Shown: positions 1-7,186, counted from the stretch's first letter. The stretch is 8,939 nucleotides of DNA from an uncultured Collinsella sp. (GCA_900543615.1 UQSC01000074.1:1-8939); one strand, 5' to 3'. Notes: generated by a model not told the origin, from the sequence alone. Translations and numbers: made by a program.

Positions 1-1546
1 CCGTGCTCCTGGCGACAGCTTCGTCGTAGGGGGAGTCGACCGTGGCGTCGCCCGTGCCGATGGTTTGACCCGCCTCGTAGGAGATGCTGGAGCCGTACTC
101 TTCTTCGTAGCGATAGTTAATGATCTTGCCGCCTGCGGGCGCCTGGATGGGAGCGCCTTCGATCTTGATGGTGCCGATAGCCTTGCCATCTTCGCTTATG
201 GCAAGAGCGAAGATTGCCGCCGTGTCTCCCTCAGCCGTGAGCTTGCTGCGGACGATCGAGATACTCGCGGGCGTGATGCCCTCGTAGGTCTGGGCGAAGA
301 TACCGATGTTCAGACCCCTAGGCTCAGGGATGACCGCGCCGCTTTGGTCGTTGCTGTAGTGATCGGGGCCATCGCCACCGGTCTCGACATAGCGGGCTAT
401 AGCCTTAACAACGGAGTCGCTGATGTAGATGTGACCGCCAGCGACGTTTGGCTGGTGGTTTCTGGTAGAGATTGCAACCGAGAATTTGCCTTCCGCGAAC
501 GCGTCCACGATGGAACCATTCTTGATGACGATGTCGTCCCCGTCAGTGATTAGGGCGATGGCCTGGCCGCCGCTCGCGCTTGTGCGGACCGTCACGGTCG
601 CGTGATCGAGCGTAACGCCCTTGTAGGCATAGACACCATATTCAACACCGCTTGCGTCAAGGGAGGCGTTCGTGACCGCGAGACTGCCCTCAGTGTCGAC
701 GGCAAGATCCTCCTCGGAGTTTGCCTTAACCTGGCTGCCGCCCAAGATGTCGATGTTGCCGTCAGCCCAAATCGCCGCTTCTTCTATCGAGCTTGCTTCT
801 ACCTTGCCACCGCCTTTGATGATCAGGTCACTGCCCGCGGCGACGCCGTAACCTTCGCCTCCTTTAGCGATCACTGTGCCAGAGGAATCGATGGTGGTCT
901 TGCCCTTGGATTGGATACCTTCGGTACCGCCCGTTGCATTCACGGTGCCCGAGCCCGTGATAGAGAGGTCGCCCTTTGCCTCAATTCCGTCGGAAGTAGT
1001 GCTCGTGGTGTTCACAGCGCCTGGGCCAGAAATGGAGAGGTCGCCTGTGGATTTAATCGCATCGGCCTCGGCTGTCACATTGAGCTCATCCGAGCTCTTC
1101 GAGCTCGTTATGTTCAGCTCTGCTTTCTGGTTAGTGCCATCCTGCGCCTTGATGGCGGCTCCGGTGTAATCGGGCTCGGTTTTCACGGTGTTCTTGCCCT
1201 CGTACGCAATGTTGAGCTTGCCTGCAGCCTGGATCGCACCGCCGTTATAGCCGTTGAGCTTCATATCGTCGGCGCCGTCCCATGACCAGGTGCCAGCCTC
1301 GTCACCCGCCGCGGTGCCAGCGTCATACCGGCTGCCGCCGACGTCCACCCACTCGGCCGCGAGCGAGACACTCGGCATGAGCAACGAGCTCACCGTGAGC
1401 GCGCAGGTCAGACCACAGACGATGCGGCGCGTCACGCGACGCCAGCTTCCGTGTGCGAGCAGCGTGCGACGGCGCACGTCGGGCTCGACAAAATGGGCTC
1501 CAGAGGTTTTGTCATTGCGCTTGGGGGTCGTGAACAAGGCGGCCAT
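1..1546 (-). CDS. Secreted beta-helix surface protein, 3' end outside window
   Basis: The minus-strand frame is open from an ATG at 1546 to the window edge (515 codons, no stop), so the C-terminus and any cell-wall anchor are not visible. GGGAG at 1552-1556 lies 5 nt before the ATG and supports this start. Residues 1-64 form a long signal peptide: a basic stretch (RRR at 25-27, WRRVTRR at 35-41), a hydrophobic core at about 42-62, and a likely cleavage site near SLAA/EW at 61-66. The mature part opens with a WSWDGADD...LNGYNGGAI block (87-105), a pattern I associate with extracellular Gram-positive proteins annotated as carbohydrate-binding (Cthe_2159-like). Glycine-rich beta-helix rungs follow (about 163-356), then a region of unknown fold to residue 515. 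I infer an adhesin or glycan-binding role; no catalytic motif is visible. Plus-strand open frames here are antisense shadows. Confidence 0.8.
   Translation of the reverse strand, partial: MAALFTTPKRNDKTSGAHFVEPDVRRRTLLAHGSWRRVTRRIVCGLTCALTVSSLLMPSVSLAAEWVDVGGSRYDAGTAAGDEAGTWSWDGADDMKLNGYNGGAIQAAGKLNIAYEGKNTVKTEPDYTGAAIKAQDGTNQKAELNITSSKSSDELNVTAEADAIKSTGDLSISGPGAVNTTSTTSDGIEAKGDLSITGSGTVNATGGTEGIQSKGKTTIDSSGTVIAKGGEGYGVAAGSDLIIKGGGKVEASSIEEAAIWADGNIDILGGSQVKANSEEDLAVDTEGSLAVTNASLDASGVEYGVYAYKGVTLDHATVTVRTSASGGQAIALITDGDDIVIKNGSIVDAFAEGKFSVAISTRNHQPNVAGGHIYISDSVVKAIARYVETGGDGPDHYSNDQSGAVIPEPRGLNIGIFAQTYEGITPASISIVRSKLTAEGDTAAIFALAISEDGKAIGTIKIEGAPIQAPAGGKIINYRYEEEYGSSISYEAGQTIGTGDATVDSPYDEAVARST
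479..1060 (-). repeat. Tandem beta-helix rungs (protein-level, period 23-25 residues)
   Basis: Residues about 163-356 of the surface protein read as eight successive rungs of 23-28 residues. Each rung opens with a short hydrophobic strand such as AIKSTGDLSI, GIEAKGDLSI, GIQSKGKTTI, GVAAGSDLII or AIWADGNIDI, followed by a second strand (for example SGTVNAT, SGTVIAK, GGKVEAS) and a Gly/Ser/Thr/Glu turn. The best-conserved pair is the first two rungs (GDLSI in both). This is the periodicity of a right-handed parallel beta-helix. DNA identity between rungs is low, so recombination-driven length change is not evident. Confidence 0.7.
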
Positions 1547-1685
1547 GGTTACTCCCATCCTCATAGGGCCTATGCGATTACGCCCAGCATATCTGCAGGA
1601 TGTAGCCGGCGGTAGTGCCGTTTGGAGGGCAAAATGTCCAAAACTTGGGAAGCAATACATCGCGCGTCCGTGCGTAGCCTGGCTT
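1547..1685 (-). promoter_or_regulatory. Leader of the surface-protein gene with two small inverted repeats
   Basis: This is the upstream region of the surface protein on the minus strand. I see no convincing -35/-10 pair. It holds a 13-bp palindrome, CATAGG-G-CCTATG (1562-1574), just upstream of the Shine-Dalgarno, and a wider inverted repeat, TTTGGA-N10-TCCAAA (1621-1642). Either could be an operator, but both arms are short and chance occurrence is possible. Confidence 0.25.
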
Positions 1686-1686
1686 T

Positions 1687-1727
1687 AAAAGAAAAGCGCG
1701 GAGCCGCTCGATGCGACTCCGCGCTTT
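1687..1727 (-). terminator. Rho-independent terminator of the purine permease gene
   Basis: An 11-bp perfect stem has arms at 1693-1703 and 1717-1727, with three further pairs possible inside the 13-nt loop. Read on the minus strand the stem ends in GCGC and runs into TTTTCTTTT, the expected U-rich tract. It starts 27 nt after the permease stop codon, so it insulates the downstream surface-protein gene from permease transcription. Confidence 0.88.
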
Positions 1728-1753
1728 GGTGTTCTGCTTTGGCAGCTTTGCCG

Positions 1754-3064
1754 CTACGCTACGAAGAAGTAGACGAGGAAGGCGAGGGCTGCGATCCACA
1801 TGAGCGGCTTGATCTTGGAAGCCTCGCCCTTAAAGAGCGCGACGACCACGTAGGCGATAAAGCCCAGGCCAATGCCGGCAGAGATGGAGTAGGTGAAGGG
1901 CACGCCGGCGACAATCATGAACGCCGGGAAACCCTGCGACACGTCGGACCAGTCGATCTCGGAGGCCTCACTCATCATGAGGTAGCCGACGTAGACCAGA
2001 GCACCGCAGGTGGCGGCGCTGGAAACGATGGTGACGATGGGGGAGAAGAACGCGGCGAGAATGAACAGCACGCCGGTGGTGACGGAGGTGAGGCCCGTGC
2101 GGCCACCGTCGGCAGCGCCAGAGGTGGACTCGACGAAGGTGGTGATGGAGGAGACGCCCATGAAACCGCCCACAGCAGCGGCGGCGGAGTCGACGATCAG
2201 GATCTCCTTGATATTCTCGACGTTGCCGTCGTCGGTGAGGAACTCGCCCTGCTTGGCCACGGCCATCGCGGTGCCCATGGTGTCGAAGAAGTCGCTCATG
2301 AGCAGCGAGAACGAGATGACGAGGAGCGCGGGGTCGGTAAGGACCTTGACGATGGCGGGCACGCCGCCGGCGTCGGCGATGGGGCCACCGATGCTCGAGA
2401 AGTCGAGCGGGGCGATGATACCGGTCGGAGCCTGGGTCACACCTAGGGGGATACCGGCGATGACGGCGACGACGATGCCGATGAGCAGCGAGCCGGGGAC
2501 GTTGCGGCAGGCGAGGGCGACCGTCACCAGGATGGAGATGATGCCGACGATGAAGGTGGGGGAGGTGATGTCGCCCAGACCGACGAGTGTACCGGCGCCA
2601 GCGGTGATAATGCCGGCATCGCACAGGCCAATCATGGCGATGAACAGGCCCAGACCCACCGAGATGGCGTGACGCAGGACAACCGGGATGGCGTCCATGA
2701 TGGCCTCGCGCAGGCCACAAAGCACGAGCAGCAAGATGACGATACCCTCGAGGAAGATGACGCTCATGGCCACGTGCCAGTCACCGCCGCAGACGGTGGT
2801 GGTGATTCCGGCGATCATCGCGTTGACGCCTAAGCCCGACGCGCAGGCGAGCGGGCGGTTGGCGAAGATGCCCATGCAGATGGTCATGATGCCGGCGCCC
2901 AGGCAGGTGGCGCAGGCGAGCGCTCCCGCATCGATGCCGGCGCCCGAGAGCACCGCAGGGTTGACGGCGATGATGTAGGCCATCGCCAGGAATGTTGTCA
3001 GTCCAGCGCGAAGTTCGGTCCCGATTGTGGACTTGCGCTCACTGACGTGAAAAAGTTCGTCCAT
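1754..3064 (-). CDS. NCS2-family purine (adenine/guanine/hypoxanthine) permease
   Basis: A 436-residue multi-span membrane protein of the AzgA/PbuG-like branch of the NCS2 (nucleobase-cation symporter 2) family, which imports purine bases with protons. It shows the family landmarks in order: GLTTFLAMAYIIAVNP at 21-36 (first membrane segment), ASGLGVNAMIAG at 75-86, DFFDTMGT at 258-265, and TTFVESTSG followed by GGRTG at 308-324, where the glutamate lies in the region that contacts substrate in this family. Length matches the usual 430-480 residues. I chose the ATG at 3064 over the upstream ATG at 3109 because AAGGAAAGGG (3070-3079) ends 5 nt before it and MDELFHVSERKSTIGTELRAGLTTF is the typical N-terminus. 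It is monocistronic: a terminator follows and the next gene upstream is divergent. Which purine is preferred cannot be read from the sequence. Confidence 0.93.
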   Translation of the reverse strand: MDELFHVSERKSTIGTELRAGLTTFLAMAYIIAVNPAVLSGAGIDAGALACATCLGAGIMTICMGIFANRPLACASGLGVNAMIAGITTTVCGGDWHVAMSVIFLEGIVILLLVLCGLREAIMDAIPVVLRHAISVGLGLFIAMIGLCDAGIITAGAGTLVGLGDITSPTFIVGIISILVTVALACRNVPGSLLIGIVVAVIAGIPLGVTQAPTGIIAPLDFSSIGGPIADAGGVPAIVKVLTDPALLVISFSLLMSDFFDTMGTAMAVAKQGEFLTDDGNVENIKEILIVDSAAAAVGGFMGVSSITTFVESTSGAADGGRTGLTSVTTGVLFILAAFFSPIVTIVSSAATCGALVYVGYLMMSEASEIDWSDVSQGFPAFMIVAGVPFTYSISAGIGLGFIAYVVVALFKGEASKIKPLMWIAALAFLVYFFVA

Positions 3065-3257
3065 GCATACCCTTTCCTTGTTCGGCCCCGAGTTTAGGCC
3101 GATTGACACGAACTCAACTACTATAGCCCCTTTACGACGCTGTTGTTCCTCGCATGTTGATGTTCGGCGCTTTGTAACGGACGGGCGGTATTTTCCGTAT
3201 GAAAATGTGTGGGTACCGTATACTTAAGCGGTTACAACGACCCCTATGGAGGAACGT
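3065..3257. promoter_or_regulatory. Divergent intergenic region, permease / deformylase-like gene
   Basis: This 193-bp gap must hold both divergent promoters. For the plus-strand gene there is a -10-like TATACT at 3219-3224, 33 nt before the ATG, but no good -35 at the right distance. For the minus-strand permease there is a weak TATAGT (3120-3125 on the minus strand). I looked for a purine riboswitch upstream of the permease and did not recognise one. A 7-bp inverted pair, TTGTAAC (3172-3178) and GTTACAA (3231-3237), is probably too far apart to matter. Confidence 0.35.
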
Positions 3258-3677
3258 ATGATTAAAGAGCTTTGCCACGACGAGGCTATCCTGTCCCAGC
3301 GTTGCGAGGTTGCGACCGTCGAGGATGAGTCGGTGGCACAGGACCTGATCGATACCATCAAGTCGCTCGACGATGCCGGCTGCCTTGCCGCCAACCAGAT
3401 CGGCGTTACCAAGAAGGTTTGCGTCTACCTGGACGATGCCGGCGAGCCCCACGTGCTCTACAACCCCCGTCTGGTGTTTGGCCTGGGCGCCAGCAAGATG
3501 GAGGAGAGCTGCCTGACGCACGAGGAGGTCACCAAGTCCACGCGCTACATCAAGTGCAAGGTCGCTTATGACGTGATCGTCGACGGCAAGATGCGCGAGC
3601 GCAAGCAGGACTTCGTCGGCTTCGAGGCGCAGATGGTTCAACACATGATTGATCACTGTCTCGGTAAACTCGTCTAG
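3258..3677 (+). CDS. Small peptide deformylase-like protein lacking the catalytic glutamate
   Basis: A 139-residue protein of the peptide deformylase fold, close in style to the short clostridial-type deformylases of about 135 residues. Deformylase removes the formyl group from nascent proteins using a metal held by one Cys and two His. Motif I reads GCLAANQIG (41-49), with the key Gln47 kept. Motif II reads EESCLT (82-87) instead of EGCLS: the metal ligand Cys85 is kept and Gly is replaced by Ser. Motif III reads QHMIDH (128-133) instead of QHExDH: both His ligands (129, 133) are present but the catalytic Glu is Met130. Metal may still bind, while normal hydrolysis is doubtful. The start is the ATG at 3258, not 3246, because GGAGG (3248-3252) precedes it by 5 nt and would lie inside the longer version. 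It ends in its own terminator, so it is not co-transcribed with bsh. It could be an inactive paralogue or a divergent enzyme. Confidence 0.85.
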   Translation: MIKELCHDEAILSQRCEVATVEDESVAQDLIDTIKSLDDAGCLAANQIGVTKKVCVYLDDAGEPHVLYNPRLVFGLGASKMEESCLTHEEVTKSTRYIKCKVAYDVIVDGKMRERKQDFVGFEAQMVQHMIDHCLGKLV

Positions 3678-3712
3678 GACGATTTGATCGGGGATTGAAC
3701 CGGTGCTTTGGT

Positions 3713-3748
3713 CCGGACATGACATTGTTGTCATGTCCGGGCTTTTTT
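3713..3748 (+). terminator. Strong Rho-independent terminator after the deformylase-like gene
   Basis: A perfect 12-bp stem (3713-3724 with 3729-3740) closes on a 4-nt TTGT loop and is followed by GC and six T residues (3743-3748). It begins 35 nt after the stop codon. This is the clearest terminator in the window and separates the deformylase-like gene from bsh. Confidence 0.93.
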
Positions 3749-3776
3749 GTTTAGCGCCCCTTTGTTTGGAGACAAT
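3747..3776 (+). promoter_or_regulatory. Possible bsh promoter
   Basis: The strong terminator just upstream means bsh needs its own promoter within 3749-3809. The best pair I can find is TTGTTT (3747-3752) and GACAAT (3771-3776) with an 18-bp spacer, which would place initiation about 25-30 nt before the ATG. The match to the sigma-70 consensus is weak, and the -35 overlaps the terminator T-tract. Confidence 0.3.
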
Positions 3777-3809
3777 GAAATTAGCAAGAACGTAAAGCTA
3801 GGAGGCGCT

Positions 3810-4775
3810 ATGTGTACGAGTATTCGATTTACCGATAATTCTGGTCACATGTATCTGGGCCGCAATCTCGACTGGAGCTTTGACTACGGCCAACAGGTTC
3901 GCGTGATGCCGCGCGGGTTTAACATTCCGTATTCGTTTATCGACGACGCGACAGCGGCACACGCGGTGATCGGTATGTGCATCGATTACAAGAACTACCC
4001 TATGTTCTTCGATTGCGGCAACGATGCGGGCCTCGCCGTGGCGGGTCTCAATTTCCCGGGTTATGCCAAGTATGCCGAGGATCCTGTCGACGGCAAGACC
4101 AATATCGCGGCCTATGAGTTTCCCCTGTGGGTGGCAGCGACGTTCTCGACGGTCGATGAGGTCGAGGCCGCGCTGCGCGACACGGTGATTGTCGCCAAAT
4201 CTGCCGGAGAGGGGCTGGGCGTGTCGCTGCTCCATTGGATTATCGGCGACAGCCAGCGCAGCATCGTGGTCGAGATGATGGCTGACGGCCTGCATGTATA
4301 CGACGATCCGGTCGACACCCTTGCCAACCAGCCGACCTTCCCGTGGCACATGGAAAACCTGCGCACCTATATCACCGCCACAAGCGATTTTCCGCAGACG
4401 GCGACATGGCGTGGCGCCGAGCTCAAACCCTATGGCGCGGGTGCCGGCATGCGCGGCATTCCGGGCGATTGCTATTCGCCGAGCCGTTTTGTAAAGGCGG
4501 CGTACCTCAATGCCAATTACCCGCAAAAGGAGAGCGAGACCGAAAACGTCGTCCGCATGTTCCGCTCGCTCGAGGGCGTGGTGATGATCGAGGGGGCGTC
4601 CAGGATGGGCGATGGCAAGTTCGAGAAGACTATCTACACCGGATGCTTTAGCGCGCGCACGGGCAATTATTACTACGCGATGTATGGGGATCCGTCGATT
4701 CGCTACGTGAGCCTGATGGATGCCGAGGGCGCGAGCCCCGATAGACTCGTGGTTCCCGAGCCGCGTCGTTCGTAG
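3810..4775 (+). CDS. bsh: Bile salt hydrolase (choloylglycine hydrolase, peptidase family C59)
   Basis: An intracellular Ntn-hydrolase of 321 residues that cleaves the amide bond of glycine- or taurine-conjugated bile acids. The start must be the ATG at 3810: the next residue is Cys2, the N-terminal nucleophile exposed after Met removal, and AGGAGG (3800-3805) sits 4 nt upstream; a longer version would bury the Cys. The family active-site set is complete: Cys2, Arg18 and Asp21 (GRNLDW, 17-22), Asn81 (GLNFPGYA), Asn173 (ANQPTF) and Arg226 (SPSRF). Length fits bile salt hydrolases (about 315-330). The loop after LKPY reads GAG (209-211), the position where lactobacillal enzymes carry either S-R-x or G-x-G motifs tied to taurine or glycine preference; this one is the G-x-G type. 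A penicillin V acylase is the alternative within C59, but the GIPGD-YSPSRF region and gut context favour bile salts. It stands alone between two terminators. Confidence 0.92.
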   Translation: MCTSIRFTDNSGHMYLGRNLDWSFDYGQQVRVMPRGFNIPYSFIDDATAAHAVIGMCIDYKNYPMFFDCGNDAGLAVAGLNFPGYAKYAEDPVDGKTNIAAYEFPLWVAATFSTVDEVEAALRDTVIVAKSAGEGLGVSLLHWIIGDSQRSIVVEMMADGLHVYDDPVDTLANQPTFPWHMENLRTYITATSDFPQTATWRGAELKPYGAGAGMRGIPGDCYSPSRFVKAAYLNANYPQKESETENVVRMFRSLEGVVMIEGASRMGDGKFEKTIYTGCFSARTGNYYYAMYGDPSIRYVSLMDAEGASPDRLVVPEPRRS

Positions 4776-4798
4776 CCGTTAGCTTTACTGCAATGCAA

Positions 4799-4834
4799 AG
4801 CGGCCCTGCGTCTCTCGTGAGGTGCAGGGCCGCT
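4799..4834. terminator. Hairpin between convergent bsh and kup, probable shared terminator
   Basis: A 16-bp stem (left arm from 4799, right arm to 4834, GCGGCCCTGC pairing with GCAGGGCCGC, then two G-T wobbles and three more pairs) closes on a TCGT tetraloop. It lies 24 nt after the bsh stop and 21 nt after the kup stop, so it can serve both convergent genes. U-tracts on either side are poor (TGTCGTTGATTT on plus, TTTGCATT on minus), so its efficiency is uncertain. Confidence 0.7.
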
Positions 4835-4854
4835 GTCGTTGATTTATGACGTCG

Positions 4855-7086
4855 CTAGAAGTTGGCGTCGTTGAGTTGTTCGCTCTCGAGGCCGTCGAGC
4901 TGTTGCTGTTCGGGCGTATCGGCGACGCTCTCGAGCAGCTCGGTGGGATCGACGTTCATGTTCTTGCCGGCTTCGTTGCCGTTGACCAGGTCGTCCGAGA
5001 AGATATCGACATCCATTTCCTCAGCTTCCTCGATCTGAACTTCGAGCGGCACCTGGGTACGCACGAGCTTAACGGCCGGGCGCATGCGGGCAAAGAGCGG
5101 TACGTACTCGATGATGATGGCCGAGTTCTCGAGACCATACCAACGTGCCGGGCTTCCGCAGGCGCGGCGGACGGCGTACTTGATGGCCATGACGCGATGG
5201 TCGTTGCGGTTGATGTCCGTTTCGGGGGCAAGCATCTTGCGCAGCATGCAAAAACGGAAGTCGCCCACGTTGCCGCGCGTCTCGTAGATGGAGTAGGTGT
5301 GGTGCTGCGGTGGCAGCTCTCCTGAGGCCATCAGGTCGCCAACGATCTGGCGCAGGTAGGCGTTGATGCGCTGATTGACCTTAAAGCCCAGGTCCAAGCG
5401 TACGCGGAACAAAAAGTCCGTGCCAAAGGTCTCGACGGAATACTCGTGCGTATAGGGTTCATCGGTAACGTGCACGTTGATGAACCAGTATGCCTTGGCA
5501 CGCTTGGGATGCTTGTCCAGGATGGAATAGAGCACGTCGCGGTCGAGTGTGAGCGGATCGGGGCTGTTGGTGAGGAACACCAGATTGTCGGCGAGCACGG
5601 GGTAGGTCTCGTCGTTGCGCAGGCGGTTGAGCTGATCGATGTACTTGGAGACGGGCAGCAGGATCGTCTGCGTGCGCTCGATGGCGGTGCCGCGGCGCCA
5701 CACATACATAAGGCCAAACAGCAGCGAGGCCAAGAAGATCATGACGTAACCGCCGTCAAAGAACATGGTGAGGCACGAGGCGAAGAAGCACAGCTCAATG
5801 GCGCCGAAGAGCAGGGCGAAGACACAGGCGCCCAGCTTGTGCTTAAGAATGCCGGCGATATAGCTCGTCAGCAGCGTGGTGGTCATAAGCATGGTCACGG
5901 TAATGGCGAGGCCATAGGCGCTCTCCATGCGCTCGGAGTTCTGGAACAGCAGCACGATGAAGATACAGCCGACCCACATGATGTTATTGACGAGCGGAAT
6001 ATAGAGCTGGCCCTTGGTGTCGCTGGGGTAGTGGATGCGCAGGTGCGGCATAAGGTTGAGGCGCGTTGCCTCGGATACCAGTGAGAACGAGCCGGTGATG
6101 AGGGCCTGCGAGGCGATGATGGCCGCTACGGCCGAAAGCACGATGGCAAAGGGGCGCAGGGGCTCGGGAAGCATCATGTAGAACGGGTTGACGATGTCCA
6201 TCGCGAGCATCTGGGGATTGGAGTTGTTGGCGAGCAGCCAAGCGCCCTGGCCCAGATAGTTAAGGATAAGCGCCGCCTTAACAAACGGCCAGGATGCGTA
6301 AATGTTAGCCTTGCCCACGTGACCCATGTCCGAGTAGAGGGCCTCGGCGCCGGTCGTCGACAGAAAGACGAAGCCGAGCACCATAATGCCCGAGTGGTTG
6401 ATGGGCGAGAACAGGAACAAAATGCCGCGAATGGGGTTGAGAGCGCGCAGGATGGATAGGTTGCCGAGCATGTTGAACAGGCCGGCGCCAGCCAGGAACA
6501 GGAACCACAGCGTCATGAGCGGGCCGAACAGCTTGCCGATCGACGAGGTGCCGGCGCGCTGCATGGCAAACAGACCGCAGATAATGATGATGGTAATAAT
6601 GATGACGTTGGTTTGCCCGTCACCCAAAAGCGCGTGGCCCCACTCGATAGTGCGCAAGCCCTCGATGGCCGTGGTAACCGTGACGGCGGGGGTGAGGATG
6701 CCGTCGGCGAGCAGCGCTGCGCCGCCGATCATGGCGGGGAGAATCAGCCACGGTGCCACTTTGCGCACCAGGCTAAACAGGGCGAAGATGCCGCCCTCGT
6801 TGTGGTTATCGGCCTTCATGGCGATAACCACGTACTTGACCGTGGTCACGAGCGTCATGGTCCAGATGACGAGCGAAAGCGCTCCTAAGATCATGTCCTC
6901 GCTGACGGTACCGATGCCGCCGTTGTTGGCAACAATTGATTTCATGGTGTACATGGGGCTCGTGCCGATGTCGCCGTATACGACGCCGAGCGTAACGAGC
7001 AGCATGCCAGCGGAGAGGGGAATGGCTCCATGCCCGCCTTGACCACGCTGGTCTTGGGGGCTTGCCTCCAGTTTGTCGTGTGCCAC
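4855..7086 (-). CDS. kup: KUP-family potassium uptake transporter
   Basis: A 743-residue K+/H+ symporter of the KUP/HAK/KT family in the cytoplasmic membrane. Hallmarks in order (GTG numbering): GVVYGDIGTSPMY at 34-46, KADNHNEGG at 91-99, LADGILTPAVTV at 126-137, SIGKLFGPLMTLWF at 182-195, FLSTTGAEALYSDMGHVG at 241-258, NYLGQGAWLL at 276-285. About twelve membrane segments end near residue 465; the rest is cytoplasmic. I start at the GTG at 7086 because AAGGGAG (7092-7098) lies 5 nt before it, whereas the in-frame ATG at 7104 (749 residues) has no visible Shine-Dalgarno and abuts an inverted repeat. The protein is longer than the roughly 620-690 residues usual for bacterial members. The extra length is a C-terminal tail (the last 59 residues) with 18 acidic residues and one basic residue, probably disordered. 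It is monocistronic. Confidence 0.95.
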   Translation of the reverse strand: MAHDKLEASPQDQRGQGGHGAIPLSAGMLLVTLGVVYGDIGTSPMYTMKSIVANNGGIGTVSEDMILGALSLVIWTMTLVTTVKYVVIAMKADNHNEGGIFALFSLVRKVAPWLILPAMIGGAALLADGILTPAVTVTTAIEGLRTIEWGHALLGDGQTNVIIITIIIICGLFAMQRAGTSSIGKLFGPLMTLWFLFLAGAGLFNMLGNLSILRALNPIRGILFLFSPINHSGIMVLGFVFLSTTGAEALYSDMGHVGKANIYASWPFVKAALILNYLGQGAWLLANNSNPQMLAMDIVNPFYMMLPEPLRPFAIVLSAVAAIIASQALITGSFSLVSEATRLNLMPHLRIHYPSDTKGQLYIPLVNNIMWVGCIFIVLLFQNSERMESAYGLAITVTMLMTTTLLTSYIAGILKHKLGACVFALLFGAIELCFFASCLTMFFDGGYVMIFLASLLFGLMYVWRRGTAIERTQTILLPVSKYIDQLNRLRNDETYPVLADNLVFLTNSPDPLTLDRDVLYSILDKHPKRAKAYWFINVHVTDEPYTHEYSVETFGTDFLFRVRLDLGFKVNQRINAYLRQIVGDLMASGELPPQHHTYSIYETRGNVGDFRFCMLRKMLAPETDINRNDHRVMAIKYAVRRACGSPARWYGLENSAIIIEYVPLFARMRPAVKLVRTQVPLEVQIEEAEEMDVDIFSDDLVNGNEAGKNMNVDPTELLESVADTPEQQQLDGLESEQLNDANF

Positions 7087-7108
7087 GTGGACTCCCTTGG
7101 ACATCCGG

Positions 7109-7129
7109 TTATCTGTCTAGGACAGATAA
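7109..7129. promoter_or_regulatory. Inverted repeat in the kup leader, candidate operator or leader hairpin
   Basis: Perfect 9-bp arms TTATCTGTC and GACAGATAA are separated by 3 bp. The repeat ends 22 nt before the kup GTG and lies just downstream of a candidate -10. It could be a repressor site blocking transcription of kup or an RNA hairpin near the ribosome site. I do not recognise it as the binding site of a named regulator. Confidence 0.45.
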
Positions 7130-7142
7130 TCTTTATGCCGTC

Positions 7143-7148
7143 TTTATA
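7143..7148 (-). promoter_or_regulatory. Candidate -10 element for kup
   Basis: Minus-strand TATAAA would put initiation near 7136, immediately before the inverted repeat at 7109-7129, giving a leader of about 50 nt. No good -35 is present at 16-18 bp spacing (the closest is GTGCCA at 15 bp), so this is tentative. Confidence 0.35.
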
Positions 7149-7186
7149 CATACAAGAGCAGTTTGGCACATTGGTTGACTTTAGAC

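Noticed and set aside
1082..1107. Three GAGCTC hexamers in 25 bp, including CGAGCTC-TTC-GAGCTCG
   Set aside because: Inside the surface-protein coding sequence, explained by Ser/Glu/Leu codons (SSKSSDEL); no sign of a regulatory role.
65..1285. Plus-strand open frames of 162 and 227 codons
   Set aside because: They are codon-aligned antisense shadows of the surface-protein gene, with no ribosome site and no recognisable protein.
1622..2720. Long open frames antisense to and in other frames of the purine permease (plus and minus strand)
   Set aside because: Low-complexity Asp/Gly/His/Arg-rich translations typical of GC-rich shadow frames; the permease frame has clear family motifs.
3065..3257. 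Purine riboswitch upstream of the purine permease
   Set aside because: I could not find the conserved purine aptamer core or its paired loops in either orientation.
3132..3734. 200-codon minus-strand frame opposite the deformylase-like gene
   Set aside because: It spans the terminator and promoter regions and mirrors the real gene in the aligned antisense frame; no Shine-Dalgarno or family match.
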